Origin: Pelagibacteraceae bacterium
GTDB lineage: Bacteria > Pseudomonadota > Alphaproteobacteria > Pelagibacterales > Pelagibacteraceae
Length of the DNA stretch: 45,246 nucleotides
Assembly (NCBI GenBank): GCA_008638015.1
Contig: VTPD01000007.1
Span: 1-45,246, forward strand
Reading direction: 5' to 3'
This document shows, one piece after another, positions 19,142 through 27,815 of the stretch (its first letter is position 1; every line of letters starts with the position of its first letter). The translations under genes and the position numbers were made by a program. The notes below the pieces were generated by a model. That model was not told where the DNA came from. It saw only the letters and a program-made list of their open reading frames with translations, and ran no database searches.

Positions 19142-19876
19142 TTAGTGATGTAAGTGAAGTGCATCATTTAAATAAATGCACGTTAATATTGCAAAAACGT
19201 AAGCCTGTAAGAAAGCGACTAATATTTCTAAGCCTGTAAGTGCAACAGAAAATCCAAGTGGTAACCAACCACCGAGAATACCGAGACTGACTACAAATCC
19301 TCCAAATACTTTGAGCATAGTATGTCCAGCCATCATATTTGCAAATAATCGCACCGATAAACTTATCGGGCGACTTAAGTATGAAATAATTTCAATGACA
19401 ACAATTAATGGCAATAATACAGCTGGAACTCCAGATGGGACAAACAATTTTAAATATGAAATTCCATGCTTAATAAATCCAATGATTGTTACGCCAATAA
19501 AAATAAAAAAAGCTAACGCGAAAGTTACTATGATGTGACTAGTAACTGTAAAAGAATAGGGTATCATTCCAACCATGTTGGCGACTAGTACAAATAAAAA
19601 CAAACTTAAAATGAAGGGAAAATAAGGTCTTGCATCCTTACCCGCTGTATCGCTAATCATTTTAGCAACAAATTCATATATCATTTCTGCAAGCAGTTGC
19701 ATTTTTCCAGGGATAAGCGATTTTTTTTGTGTAGATAAAATAAAAAAAATTGAAATTAGAGCTACTGTTATCACCATGAATAAACTAGAGTTCGTAAATG
19801 ATATATCAATGTTACCTATTTGAATTTTTGGACCAATTGAATAAACTTCAAATTGGGTCATTGGATTTGTAGCCAT
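19142..19876 (-). CDS. atpB: F0F1 ATP synthase subunit a
   Basis: Membrane stator subunit that carries the proton half-channels. The 244 residues have about six spans. The essential arginine is in [18 protein letters not shown] (about 174-191); [12 protein letters not shown] and the C-terminal [19 protein letters not shown] are conserved. Its N-terminus [13 protein letters not shown] is of the alphaproteobacterial kind. It is 10 bases after atpI and is followed by atpE. Confidence 0.96.
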   Translation of the reverse strand: MATNPMTQFEVYSIGPKIQIGNIDISFTNSSLFMVITVALISIFFILSTQKKSLIPGKMQLLAEMIYEFVAKMISDTAGKDARPYFPFILSLFLFVLVANMVGMIPYSFTVTSHIIVTFALAFFIFIGVTIIGFIKHGISYLKLFVPSGVPAVLLPLIVVIEIISYLSRPISLSVRLFANMMAGHTMLKVFGGFVVSLGILGGWLPLGFSVALTGLEILVAFLQAYVFAILTCIYLNDALHLHH

Positions 19877-19886
19877 AATTTTAAAT

Positions 19887-20156
19887 TCAGTCTTTATTAA
19901 TCATTTTTGAGGTTCGCACAACATTTAAAATGCCAGTAATAGCTCCTAGAAAGAAAAAAACTATTAACAAAAAGGGCTTAGTTTCAAGCCATTTATCAAG
20001 ATAATATCCAATGACACTTGCGACAAAAACTGCAGCAACTAACTCGCTACTTAATCTCATCGCGATACCCAAGGAAGATGTATTTTTCGTTACTTCTTTT
20101 TTATCTTTTGGAATAAATTTTTCTAATTTTTTACTTAGATCTTTTATATCTTTCAT
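19887..20156 (-). CDS. atpI: ATP synthase protein I (AtpI family)
   Basis: An 89-residue protein with a charged N-terminal half and two spans (about 30-50 and 58-77). [22 protein letters not shown] and [15 protein letters not shown] match the AtpI family. AtpI is thought to help assemble the c-ring and is non-essential in the bacteria tested. It is placed first in the F0 gene set, 15 bases after smc. Confidence 0.9.
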   Translation of the reverse strand: MKDIKDLSKKLEKFIPKDKKEVTKNTSSLGIAMRLSSELVAAVFVASVIGYYLDKWLETKPFLLIVFFFLGAITGILNVVRTSKMINKD

Positions 20157-20171
20157 TTCAACTTGAGGTAG

Positions 20172-22817
20172 TTAGGCAACCATTTCTTCTGCTTTTTCTA
20201 AATCAACGGCAACAAGTTGACTGACTCCTCTTTCGGCCATCGTTACTCCATATAAGCGGCTCATTCTAGACATGGTTAGGGCGTGGTGAGTGATAACTAC
20301 AAATTTTGTGTCTGTAATATTGGACAGTTCATCTAACAATGCGCAAAATCTTGTTACATTGGCATCATCTAGTGGAGCATCTACTTCGTCTAAAATACAA
20401 ATAGGAGCGGGGTTAATTAAGAATACTGCAAATATTAGAGCCATAGCCGTGAGAGCTTGCTCACCCCCAGATAGAAGGGTAATTGATTGCAATTTTTTTC
20501 CTGGAGGACTAACCATCATTTCTAATCCAGCTTCTAATGGATCGTCAGACTCTATTAGTTCTAGTCTTGCATTACCACCAGCAAATAATTTTGTATAAAC
20601 ATCATTAAATTTTCTACTTACTTTTTCAAATGCATCTAATAATCTTTCTCTTCCTTTTTGATTCAGATCATTAATCGAGCTTTTTAGTTTTTGTATTCCT
20701 TGAACCAGATCTTTACGATCATTCATCATTTTGTCTATTTGGTCTTGTAATTCTTGGGTTTCGTTATCAGCTCTTAAATTTACTGCACCCATTCTTTCTC
20801 TTTGATCTTTGAGTTTTTGAATTTGAGAGTCGATTTTTTCAATTTCAATATTTTCTTCAGGATCTATGTTTGCAAAGTTTGGAAGTTCATCAATACTATG
20901 TTTAAAATCACTTAGTGATTTGAGTTCAATTTCTTTTTTTTTAGTTTTTAGTCCTTCCAAGATTGTTTGAGATCTAACTTTTCTTTCTGTGATACCAAGA
21001 ACTGTATCGTTTATTTCGTAAAGTTTTTGATTAATATTTTTAATATTTTCTTCTTTCGTTTTTATTTTATTTTTTAGTTCTGCAATATCTTCTTCAATAT
21101 TCTTAATATTTTGTAAGTAGGTACCTTTTTTTTCTGCAATTGTTTCAGGTTTTACTTCCTCAATATTAAGCAAAGTCTCATTTTCTTTTAATCTTTGATT
21201 AAGTTCTTGTAGCTTTGCTTCTGAACTTTGTTTTAAATCGTTCCAATTTTTAATTTCATTTTCAATGCTCAGTAATCTCTCTTTTCTTTTAATACTGTCT
21301 TGTTTAATAGTTTCATATTTACCTAAACGAGAAGCATATTTTTCTTGAAGATCAGAAATAGTTTTAATTTTATTATTAAAATCATCTTTTAATTGATTAG
21401 CTAATTCGATACTTAAGCCATCATTTTCACTGGAAGCCGTAAGTTCTTCTGAAAAATTTGAAAGTTTTTTTTCTAGGCCATTTGTTTCTTCATATAAAGA
21501 GCTAAATTTGTTTTCAATATCCTCCTTTGTTAGCTGAGACAGATTCTCGAGTATATTTTTAAAATTATTGTTGATTTCAATCATTCCAAACAAACAATTG
21601 TCAGCTTTATCTTTTATTTTTTTTAGTTCGACACCACTTATTTCAGAAAAAATTTTTTCCGAAAGTTCGTTTAAAGATGCCTGTTCTACATTTAAATTTT
21701 CTAAAGCTTCCTGATATGATTTGTGTGCCTTTTGTTCGATATCAATATAATTTTTATCTAATTCAACAATTTCCTCTTTTTCTTTGACAAGCCTTTTTTC
21801 ATTAGAGGAGGCATCATTTACTATTTGTTTTTCTCTATCAGTATCAATGTACAATTGTTTGATTTCTTTTTTAATTTTTTCAATTTCATTTTTAGCTCTA
21901 TTTTCTTCCTCATTAATTTGTTCAAACTCTAGGTTCAGTCTTTGTAATTTGGCGTTTAATTGAGCGTTTTCATCTCTAAGAGGATTTAAATTTTGACTTT
22001 CTTCTTTTAGAGAATTTTCGTTAAAATTTTTATCAATATTTACAGCGCTAATTTCATCTTCAACTTCACCCAACTCTTCACTTGCCTGTTGAATATTTAC
22101 CTCAACATCCTTATGTTGAAAAAAAACTAGTTTTGCTTCAAGATTTTGAATATCTGTAGAAATTGTTTTATATTTTGATGCCTCTTCTGCTTGTTTAAGC
22201 AGATTCTTTAACTGATTTTCAATTTGTTTCATAATGTCATCAGCTTTTTTTAAATTATTTTCTGCAGCAGTTAATCTAAGTTCCGCTTCATGTCTTCGAA
22301 CGTGCAACCCTCCAATTCCAGCTGCTTCTTCTAGAATAGCTCGTCTGTCCGTTGGTTTTGCAGTAACCAAAGATCCAACTCTTCCTTGACTGACCATCGA
22401 AGGTGAGTGAGGACCAGTTGACAAGTCAGCAAATAAAATTTGAATATCTTTTGCTCTTACTTCGTTGCCATTTAAATAATATTTAGACCCTTTGTCTTTT
22501 TCTATTTTTCTTCTAACTTCAATTTCAGGCATATCGCTAAACTGAGGTAGGCGATTGTCATTCTCAAGTTTAAGAGCAACTTCACATAAATTTTTAGATG
22601 GCCTTGAAGTTGTGCCAGAAAAAATTACATCCTCCATGCCGGATCCTCGTAAACTTTTTGCAGAAGTTTCTCCCATGCACCATCTCAAAGACTCAACTAT
22701 ATTTGATTTGCCGCATCCATTAGGTCCAACTATTCCAGTAAGTCCATCTTCAAAATAAAACGAAGTTTTGTCTGCGAATGATTTAAAACCTATGATTTCT
22801 AACTGTTTAAATTTCAT
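20172..22817 (-). CDS. smc: Chromosome segregation ATPase SMC, short form with no visible hinge domain
   Basis: The 881-residue ABC-type ATPase has both SMC heads. Walker A is GPNGCGKSN (31-39). The N-terminal head continues through GRVGSLVTAKPTDRRAILEEAAGIGG (145-170). The C-terminal head has the signature LLSGGEQAL (781-789), Walker B CILDEVDAPLDD (807-818) and the H-loop THH (843-845). Bacterial SMCs usually have about 1150 residues with a globular hinge of about 150 near the middle. Here the stretch from 171 to about 720 is almost all charged coiled coil with a few breaks (about 385-430 and 455-475). I see no glycine-rich hinge fold and no CxxC hook. SMC normally condenses and segregates DNA with ScpAB, which is not in the window. 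Confidence 0.93.
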   Translation of the reverse strand: MKFKQLEIIGFKSFADKTSFYFEDGLTGIVGPNGCGKSNIVESLRWCMGETSAKSLRGSGMEDVIFSGTTSRPSKNLCEVALKLENDNRLPQFSDMPEIEVRRKIEKDKGSKYYLNGNEVRAKDIQILFADLSTGPHSPSMVSQGRVGSLVTAKPTDRRAILEEAAGIGGLHVRRHEAELRLTAAENNLKKADDIMKQIENQLKNLLKQAEEASKYKTISTDIQNLEAKLVFFQHKDVEVNIQQASEELGEVEDEISAVNIDKNFNENSLKEESQNLNPLRDENAQLNAKLQRLNLEFEQINEEENRAKNEIEKIKKEIKQLYIDTDREKQIVNDASSNEKRLVKEKEEIVELDKNYIDIEQKAHKSYQEALENLNVEQASLNELSEKIFSEISGVELKKIKDKADNCLFGMIEINNNFKNILENLSQLTKEDIENKFSSLYEETNGLEKKLSNFSEELTASSENDGLSIELANQLKDDFNNKIKTISDLQEKYASRLGKYETIKQDSIKRKERLLSIENEIKNWNDLKQSSEAKLQELNQRLKENETLLNIEEVKPETIAEKKGTYLQNIKNIEEDIAELKNKIKTKEENIKNINQKLYEINDTVLGITERKVRSQTILEGLKTKKKEIELKSLSDFKHSIDELPNFANIDPEENIEIEKIDSQIQKLKDQRERMGAVNLRADNETQELQDQIDKMMNDRKDLVQGIQKLKSSINDLNQKGRERLLDAFEKVSRKFNDVYTKLFAGGNARLELIESDDPLEAGLEMMVSPPGKKLQSITLLSGGEQALTAMALIFAVFLINPAPICILDEVDAPLDDANVTRFCALLDELSNITDTKFVVITHHALTMSRMSRLYGVTMAERGVSQLVAVDLEKAEEMVA

Positions 22818-22820
22818 TTT

Positions 22821-23414
22821 TTATTGAAGAGTTTCTATGTATTTTGAAATAGCTTTGTAGGAATATTCACCAGTATATTTTTTACCATTAATTATTATGG
22901 TTGGCGTGGCATTAACATTGTACTTTTTAGTACCTTCGATCCTACTTTTTAACACTAATTCTTCATTTTTTTCATTTATAATGCATTTATCAAATTGGTC
23001 CCCCGTCATATTAAACTTCAGGGCAATCTTTTTTAATTTATTATTAACCTCTTTTATGTCTTTTCCAGAACTCCAATTTCTTTGTTCAGAATAAATTGTA
23101 TTAAAAAATTCTAGTAATTTATCTTGTTGGATACATTTAGAAATTTTTCCGGCATTTAATCCCTGCAAGTCCAATGGAAAGTCTTTGTGTATTATTTTTA
23201 ACCTTCCTTTACTTGTATAGTTTTTTATTAAATCAGGAACAACTTCGAGATGAAAATTTGCGCAATGGGGGCATGTAGGTGAAGAAAATACTTCCATAGA
23301 GATTTTGGCAGATGCATTTCCAATCATTAAATCTTTTTCTTGATTGGCAAATACAGACGAATGAAAAAAAATAATAAAAAATACTAAACTTTTAGTTATA
23401 ATTTTACTTATCAT
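22821..23414 (-). CDS. DsbA-family thiol:disulfide oxidoreductase, exported
   Basis: A thioredoxin-fold protein with active site CPHC in FSSPTCPHCANFH (C48 and C51 counted from this start) and the cis-Pro loop NATPTIIING. The N-terminus MISKIITKSLVFFIIFF, ending SSVFANQ, is a clear signal peptide, so the enzyme should act in the periplasm. An upstream in-frame ATG at 23441 would add nine residues ahead of the signal. The 23414 start gives a cleaner signal peptide and only an 11-base overlap with the gene before it. The family includes DsbA oxidases and DsbC/G-like isomerases; the FHL-PHC context resembles the DsbA-like group next to smc in other alphaproteobacteria. Confidence 0.9.
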   Translation of the reverse strand: MISKIITKSLVFFIIFFHSSVFANQEKDLMIGNASAKISMEVFSSPTCPHCANFHLEVVPDLIKNYTSKGRLKIIHKDFPLDLQGLNAGKISKCIQQDKLLEFFNTIYSEQRNWSSGKDIKEVNNKLKKIALKFNMTGDQFDKCIINEKNEELVLKSRIEGTKKYNVNATPTIIINGKKYTGEYSYKAISKYIETLQ

Positions 23415-23871
23415 TTGAATTAAAAAAATTTTTAAAGGCATGTTTAAGTTTATCGTTTTTTATTAAGCTTATTTGTTCCGATGCATTATTGCTTAGAGAA
23501 GGTATGGTTTTCATTTTTCTTTCATCTAAATCATTAGCTTTAAAAGAGTTGATGATTATTTTGCTAATAAAATTATAACCAAAATAAGAATTTAGTTTCT
23601 CAATGATGTAATCTCTTGAGTAGTCAATCTCAAGAAGAAATTCTTTAGGAACCCTTAAAAAAAGAATTCTTTCTTGCTGAGCTGTGGATTGTTTTAATTT
23701 TTCAGGACTTGATATATTTGCAAGTTCAGCGCCCACAATTGATTTCCAATTCGATTTAACTTCGCTTAAGGAACTTTTTTGCGAACTCGCTAGTTTTTTC
23801 ACTTCCTTAGAAAGAACTAATTTGATTGGTTTTAAGCCTTGATATACTTTGTCTTTGGTAAATTTTTTCAT
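23404..23871 (-). CDS. DUF721 / DciA-like protein
   Basis: A 155-residue protein with the DUF721 core in residues about 25-110: SEVKSNWKSIVGAELANISS, then LFLRVPKEFLLEIDYSRDYI. This family includes DciA, a loader of the replicative helicase in many bacteria, although the alphaproteobacterial members are divergent and their role is less certain. The C-terminal 40 residues look unstructured. It is divergent from mutY with about 11 bases between starts, and it leads the dciA-dsbA-smc-atp gene string. Confidence 0.75.
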   Translation of the reverse strand: MKKFTKDKVYQGLKPIKLVLSKEVKKLASSQKSSLSEVKSNWKSIVGAELANISSPEKLKQSTAQQERILFLRVPKEFLLEIDYSRDYIIEKLNSYFGYNFISKIIINSFKANDLDERKMKTIPSLSNNASEQISLIKNDKLKHAFKNFFNSNDK

Positions 23872-23882
23872 TTAAGGTGGTT

Positions 23883-24905
23883 ATGAGTCAATTATTATCA
23901 AAAAAAATTATTGCATGGTATCAAAAACACAAAAGATCCCTGCCATGGAGAACTCATAGAAATGCCAAGGATAGAGATTACAAAGTATTGATTAGTGAAT
24001 TTATGTTACAACAAACCAAAGTATCAACTGTAATTCCTTATTTTAACAAATTTTATAAAAAATTTCCCAACATAAGCAGTCTTGCAAAAGCACGTATCAC
24101 GAGTGTTTTAAAACAATGGGAAGGTCTTGGTTATTATCGTAGAGCGCGAAATTTACATTTAACCTCTAAAATTTTGAATAAGGATTTCGACTCAAGTCTG
24201 CCAGCAGATATCAATCAATTAAAAAATTTACCTGGAATAGGTGATTACACAGCGTCAGCAATAATGGCGATTGCTAAAAACAAATCATTCATTGGAATTG
24301 ACGGCAATGTAAAAAGAGTTCTGTCTAGAATTTTTGCAATTCAACAAAATAAAGACTTTATAAAAAATATAGAAAAAAAAATCATAACAATGAAGGTAAG
24401 TAAAAATTGTAGCGACCTCATGCAGGGTATTATGGAAATTGGCGCTTTGCTGTGCAGCCCAAAAAAACCAGATTGCCAAAAATGTCCTATTCAAAAGTAT
24501 TGTAAGTTTAGTTTTCGACCTAACGCAGAGATAATTCCATCAAGAAAAATTAAAGAGAAGTATTTTTATGCTTTTTTTATAGAAAAAAAAAATCAAATTC
24601 TATTTTCATATAATAAAAGTTTTAATTTTTTAAAAGAAATGATTAATTTACCTCTAGTGGAAATAGAGAAAAATCATAGCCTAACAAAAATAACAAAAAC
24701 ACTTTTTGATAAATTTGAAATAAAAAATACACCATTAAAAAAAATTAATTATAATATTTCTAATTTTAAAATGATAATTACAATTGTTTATTTAAAAAAT
24801 AACTTAAAATTCAATAATCAAAACTTTTTTTGGATTGATAAAAAAAAAATCAAACAAAAAATTTTATCAGTTTTGACAAAAAAATTAATTGAAGCATCTA
24901 ATTAA
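23883..24905 (+). CDS. mutY: A/G-specific adenine DNA glycosylase MutY
   Basis: Removes adenine mispaired with 8-oxoguanine. The catalytic Glu is in SEFMLQQTKV and the catalytic Asp in GIDGNVKRVLSR. The helix-hairpin-helix is LPGIGDYTASAIMAIA, and the iron-sulfur loop is C-x6-C-x2-C-x5-C in CSPKKPDCQKCPIQKYC (about 197-213). The C-terminal NUDIX-like recognition domain is present but degenerate. I use the ATG at 23883, preceded by AAGGTGG at 23874-23880; a GTG 6 bases earlier overlaps that site. It is 340 residues from this start, within family range. Confidence 0.95.
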   Translation: MSQLLSKKIIAWYQKHKRSLPWRTHRNAKDRDYKVLISEFMLQQTKVSTVIPYFNKFYKKFPNISSLAKARITSVLKQWEGLGYYRRARNLHLTSKILNKDFDSSLPADINQLKNLPGIGDYTASAIMAIAKNKSFIGIDGNVKRVLSRIFAIQQNKDFIKNIEKKIITMKVSKNCSDLMQGIMEIGALLCSPKKPDCQKCPIQKYCKFSFRPNAEIIPSRKIKEKYFYAFFIEKKNQILFSYNKSFNFLKEMINLPLVEIEKNHSLTKITKTLFDKFEIKNTPLKKINYNISNFKMIITIVYLKNNLKFNNQNFFWIDKKKIKQKILSVLTKKLIEASN

Positions 24906-24906
24906 A

Positions 24907-26061
24907 ATGAAAAAAAAAATTTCTATTGCCATTATTGGTTCGGGAATAGCAGGACTAACATTAGCTAATTTTTTGCATAAAGAAAAAAATTTGGAAATAG
25001 AAATATTTGAAAAAGATAATATAAAAAATTCATCTACAAGTGGAATTCAAATTTCTAATAATGCTAGAATAATTTTAAATAAAATTAATTTTAATCAATT
25101 TAATAAAAAAAATTATTGCAATATCCATTCTATCAAAATTTTTGATTACAAAAATTTAAGTAAGATTGCATCCTTAAATATGAATTTCTTTAATAAAAAA
25201 AATAGTGAATATTTTTGCATAGAAAGAAATAAATTAATTTCTTTTTTACTTAACCAGCTAAACAAAAATATTAAAATTCATACTAATAAAAAAGTAATAG
25301 AAATTAAAACTGAAGATACTAATCAAATATTTTTTCAAGACGGTCAAATGAAGAAATTTGATATTGTTGTTGCATGTGATGGTATTTTTTCAAACTTAAG
25401 AAAAAAATTATCGAAAGAAAATTTATCTTTTAGACATACTGCAACAGCATACAGGGGAATTATTAAAAACATGGGAAAAATTTATTCTGAAAAGGTTAAT
25501 TTATACTTGGGAAAAAAAAAACACTTAGTCATTTATCCAATTAACCAAAATTATGATTTAAGTTTTACAGGAATTACTAATGATCTTAATGGTCGATCTA
25601 AGCAAACATACCAGCATTTATCACGCAAAAATGAAATTAAGCATTTTTTACGAGATTTTCATCCATTAATCAGAAAGTCGATTGAAAAATGTAAAAATAT
25701 TTATACATGGCCAATTTATAGTCATTCAAATACTTTCTTTGGAAAAAAAAATGTTTTTTTTATTGGCGATTCTTCTCATGCCATGGCTCCTTTCCAGGCG
25801 CAAGGAGCAGCCCTGGCTATTGAAGATGCATATATTTTATCTAAATTAATAAAAAATAATCTCTTTTCTGTTAAGCAAATGGAAAAAATAAGGTTAAATC
25901 GAATTACAATGATAAAAAAAAGAGTTGAACGAAACTTGATAATTTTTCATCTGCATAACATAATTTTACAAAAGATAAGAAATTTTATTCTTAATATTGT
26001 TTGTAATAAAAAATTACTTGCGACGATGTTTTTTGGAAAAATTTTTAATTTTAAAGCTTAA
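24907..26061 (+). CDS. FAD-dependent monooxygenase (UbiH/salicylate hydroxylase-like)
   Basis: A group A flavoprotein hydroxylase of 384 residues. It has the N-terminal FAD fold IAIIGSGIAGLTLANFL, a central VVACDGIFSNLRKKL (the DG motif binding FAD and NADPH), and the C-terminal FIGDSSHAMAPFQAQGAALAIEDA. It starts 1 base after the mutY stop at a good ATG; a TTG inside mutY could extend it by six codons. The family hydroxylates aromatics, including ubiquinone precursors. Sequence and context do not tell whether this is a ubiquinone hydroxylase or a catabolic enzyme. It overlaps the ccrM stop by 4 bases. Confidence 0.85.
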   Translation: MKKKISIAIIGSGIAGLTLANFLHKEKNLEIEIFEKDNIKNSSTSGIQISNNARIILNKINFNQFNKKNYCNIHSIKIFDYKNLSKIASLNMNFFNKKNSEYFCIERNKLISFLLNQLNKNIKIHTNKKVIEIKTEDTNQIFFQDGQMKKFDIVVACDGIFSNLRKKLSKENLSFRHTATAYRGIIKNMGKIYSEKVNLYLGKKKHLVIYPINQNYDLSFTGITNDLNGRSKQTYQHLSRKNEIKHFLRDFHPLIRKSIEKCKNIYTWPIYSHSNTFFGKKNVFFIGDSSHAMAPFQAQGAALAIEDAYILSKLIKNNLFSVKQMEKIRLNRITMIKKRVERNLIIFHLHNIILQKIRNFILNIVCNKKLLATMFFGKIFNFKA

Positions 26062-27137
26062 TTACCAGATCTAATTTTTTGTCTTAAATAATCGATAGGC
26101 ATCATTTTGCCTTCAATATTAAAATGCCAGTAAGACCAACCATTACAAGAGGGTGCACCTTCAAGTTGAGCTCCAACTTTGTGAATAGATCCAGTAATAT
26201 TTTTGTAACCTATGCTTCCATCAGCCATCACTTTTGCTGCATATTTTTTTTTGTTATCATATAAAGTAATACCAGGCTCAATTATCCCACTTTCAACAAG
26301 CATTCCAAATGGTATTCTTTTTTCGTTTCTCTTTTTTTCAATAGTTTTTAAATATGGATCTTTTATCGGTCTAATTAATTCTATTCTTTTTTTTGCAACA
26401 TCAAGATATTTTTTTTCTTTTTCAATACCAACATAATTTCTACCTAATTTTTTTGCTACCGCACCAGAAGTTCCAGTACCAAAAAATGGATCTAAAATTA
26501 AATCACCCTTGTTAGTTGTCGCTAAGATTATTCTGTAAAGCAAGGCCTCTGGTTTTTGGGTGTTATGAGCCTTTTCTCCATTTGATTTACATCTTTCTTT
26601 TCCACTACAAATAGCTAAGTTCCAGTCAGATCTTAGTTGTTTATCATCATTAAAACATTTTAATGAATTATAATTAAATGTATATTTTGATTTATCCGAT
26701 TTAGCTGCCCAAATTAATGTTTCATGGGCATTAGTAAATCTTGTTCCCTTAAAATTTGGCATAGGATTTTTTTTATTCCAAATTACGTCATTTAGAATCC
26801 AAAAATTTAAATCTTGAATAATTTTACCTACTCTAAAAATATTATGATAGGTTCCAATCACCCATAAAGCTCCATCTTTTTTTAAAACTCTCTTACATTC
26901 TTTAAGCCATGCTGTGCTAAAATCATCATATGTTTGAAAGTTTTTAAATTGATCCCACTTATCATTAACAGCTGACACTTTGCTATTATCTGGTCTTTGA
27001 AGTTCTTTATCTAATTGTAAATTGTATGGTGGATCTGCAAAAACTATATCAAATGTTTCATCTGGTATTGATTTTAAGATTTCAATAGAATTTCCCTGAA
27101 AAATTTTATTTTTTAAATGATTTTTGTCTAATTTCAT
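26058..27137 (-). CDS. ccrM: CcrM-type adenine-N6 DNA methyltransferase (GANTC)
   Basis: Beta-class methyltransferase: catalytic DPPYNLQL (about 33-40) comes before the cofactor motif DPFFGTGTSGAVAKKLGRNYVGIE (about 216-239). The C-terminal 90 residues (from about 265) form the extra domain of CcrM enzymes, with GITLYDNKKKYAAKVMADG and CNGWSYWHF. CcrM methylates GANTC and times cell-cycle transcription in alphaproteobacteria. There is no restriction partner here, so it is an orphan methylase. I use ATG at 27137; the TTG two codons earlier is less likely. It follows rnhB after a 74-base gap holding a CtrA-like box. Confidence 0.94.
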   Translation of the reverse strand: MKLDKNHLKNKIFQGNSIEILKSIPDETFDIVFADPPYNLQLDKELQRPDNSKVSAVNDKWDQFKNFQTYDDFSTAWLKECKRVLKKDGALWVIGTYHNIFRVGKIIQDLNFWILNDVIWNKKNPMPNFKGTRFTNAHETLIWAAKSDKSKYTFNYNSLKCFNDDKQLRSDWNLAICSGKERCKSNGEKAHNTQKPEALLYRIILATTNKGDLILDPFFGTGTSGAVAKKLGRNYVGIEKEKKYLDVAKKRIELIRPIKDPYLKTIEKKRNEKRIPFGMLVESGIIEPGITLYDNKKKYAAKVMADGSIGYKNITGSIHKVGAQLEGAPSCNGWSYWHFNIEGKMMPIDYLRQKIRSGN

Positions 27138-27158
27138 ATTCAACCCAAGGTAGAATAA

Positions 27159-27179
27159 ACTTTAAAGCAGTTTTAAAGT
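27159..27179. promoter_or_regulatory. TTAA-N7-TTAA (CtrA-like) box inside an 8-bp inverted repeat before ccrM
   Basis: ACTTTAAA and TTTAAAGT are perfect 8-base arms around GCAGT. Within it, TTAA at 27162-27165 and TTAA at 27173-27176 are spaced by exactly 7 bases, the consensus spacing of the CtrA master-regulator site. A possible minus-strand -10 (TATTCT, 27157-27152) lies between the box and the ccrM ATG. CtrA activates ccrM in Caulobacter. TTAA is common in such AT-rich DNA, so function is unproven. Confidence 0.45.
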
Positions 27180-27211
27180 CAACAAAGGTCTTACTATGAT
27201 TAGTGCTAAAT

Positions 27212-27811
27212 TTATTTTGAAGACAATATCTTGTGTATCGGTGCAAAAGATTGTCTGTGAAAAGAAGTTACTCCAAATTTTTTTATATTTAGCAAGTGTT
27301 CTTGAGTTCCGTAGCCTGCATTTTTTTCCCATCCATAGTTAGGATATTTTTTAGATAATAAGTTCATTAAATTATCTCTTAAAACTTTTGCAACTATAGA
27401 TGCGGCAGCTATAGAAGGGAATTTTTGATCACCCTTAATTTTGGGAATAATATTTTTTTTTGATTTATCAAAACTATATGGTCCATCTACAAGTATAGTG
27501 TTGTTTGTTAATTTAAAAGGATCAACTGCTCTTTTCATAGCTAATAAAGATGCATGCAAAATATTAAGTTTGTCAATTTCAAGTACACTTGCAACACCAA
27601 CCGAGTAATTGCAATTATTTATAATTGTTTTAAAGAATAATTCTCTATTCTTTTTACTAATTTTTTTTGAGTCGTTAATTCCTTCTATTTCAAAATTATT
27701 GTTAGCAAATAAAGCAACTGCAATTACAGGTCCGGCTAATGGTCCTCTTCCAACTTCATCAACACCTATAATATTTTTATATATTTTTTTCTCTTGTTCA
27801 AAAGTGATCAC
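27212..27811 (-). CDS. rnhB: Ribonuclease HII (GTG start)
   Basis: Removes ribonucleotides from DNA and RNA from hybrids. The 199 residues carry the acidic site DEVGRGPLAGPV (D18, E19), ILVDGPY in the middle, and GDQKFPSIAAASIVAKVLRD (about 127-146). YGWEKNAGYGTQEHL is also typical. No ATG lies before the first catalytic residues, so GTG at 27811 is the start. It sits 4 bases after the UDG-like gene. rnhB-ccrM adjacency is common in alphaproteobacteria. Confidence 0.96.
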   Translation of the reverse strand: MITFEQEKKIYKNIIGVDEVGRGPLAGPVIAVALFANNNFEIEGINDSKKISKKNRELFFKTIINNCNYSVGVASVLEIDKLNILHASLLAMKRAVDPFKLTNNTILVDGPYSFDKSKKNIIPKIKGDQKFPSIAAASIVAKVLRDNLMNLLSKKYPNYGWEKNAGYGTQEHLLNIKKFGVTSFHRQSFAPIHKILSSK

Positions 27812-27815
27812 AAAA

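Noticed and set aside
20290-20598. Open frame antisense to the smc C-terminal head, and similar antisense frames at 2672-2902, 19311-19538 and 38099-38464
   Set aside because: All lie fully inside strongly conserved genes on the other strand and have no recognisable domain.
26058-27137. Restriction-modification system around the adenine methylase
   Set aside because: The C-terminal domain and rnhB neighbour fit orphan CcrM, and no endonuclease gene is adjacent.
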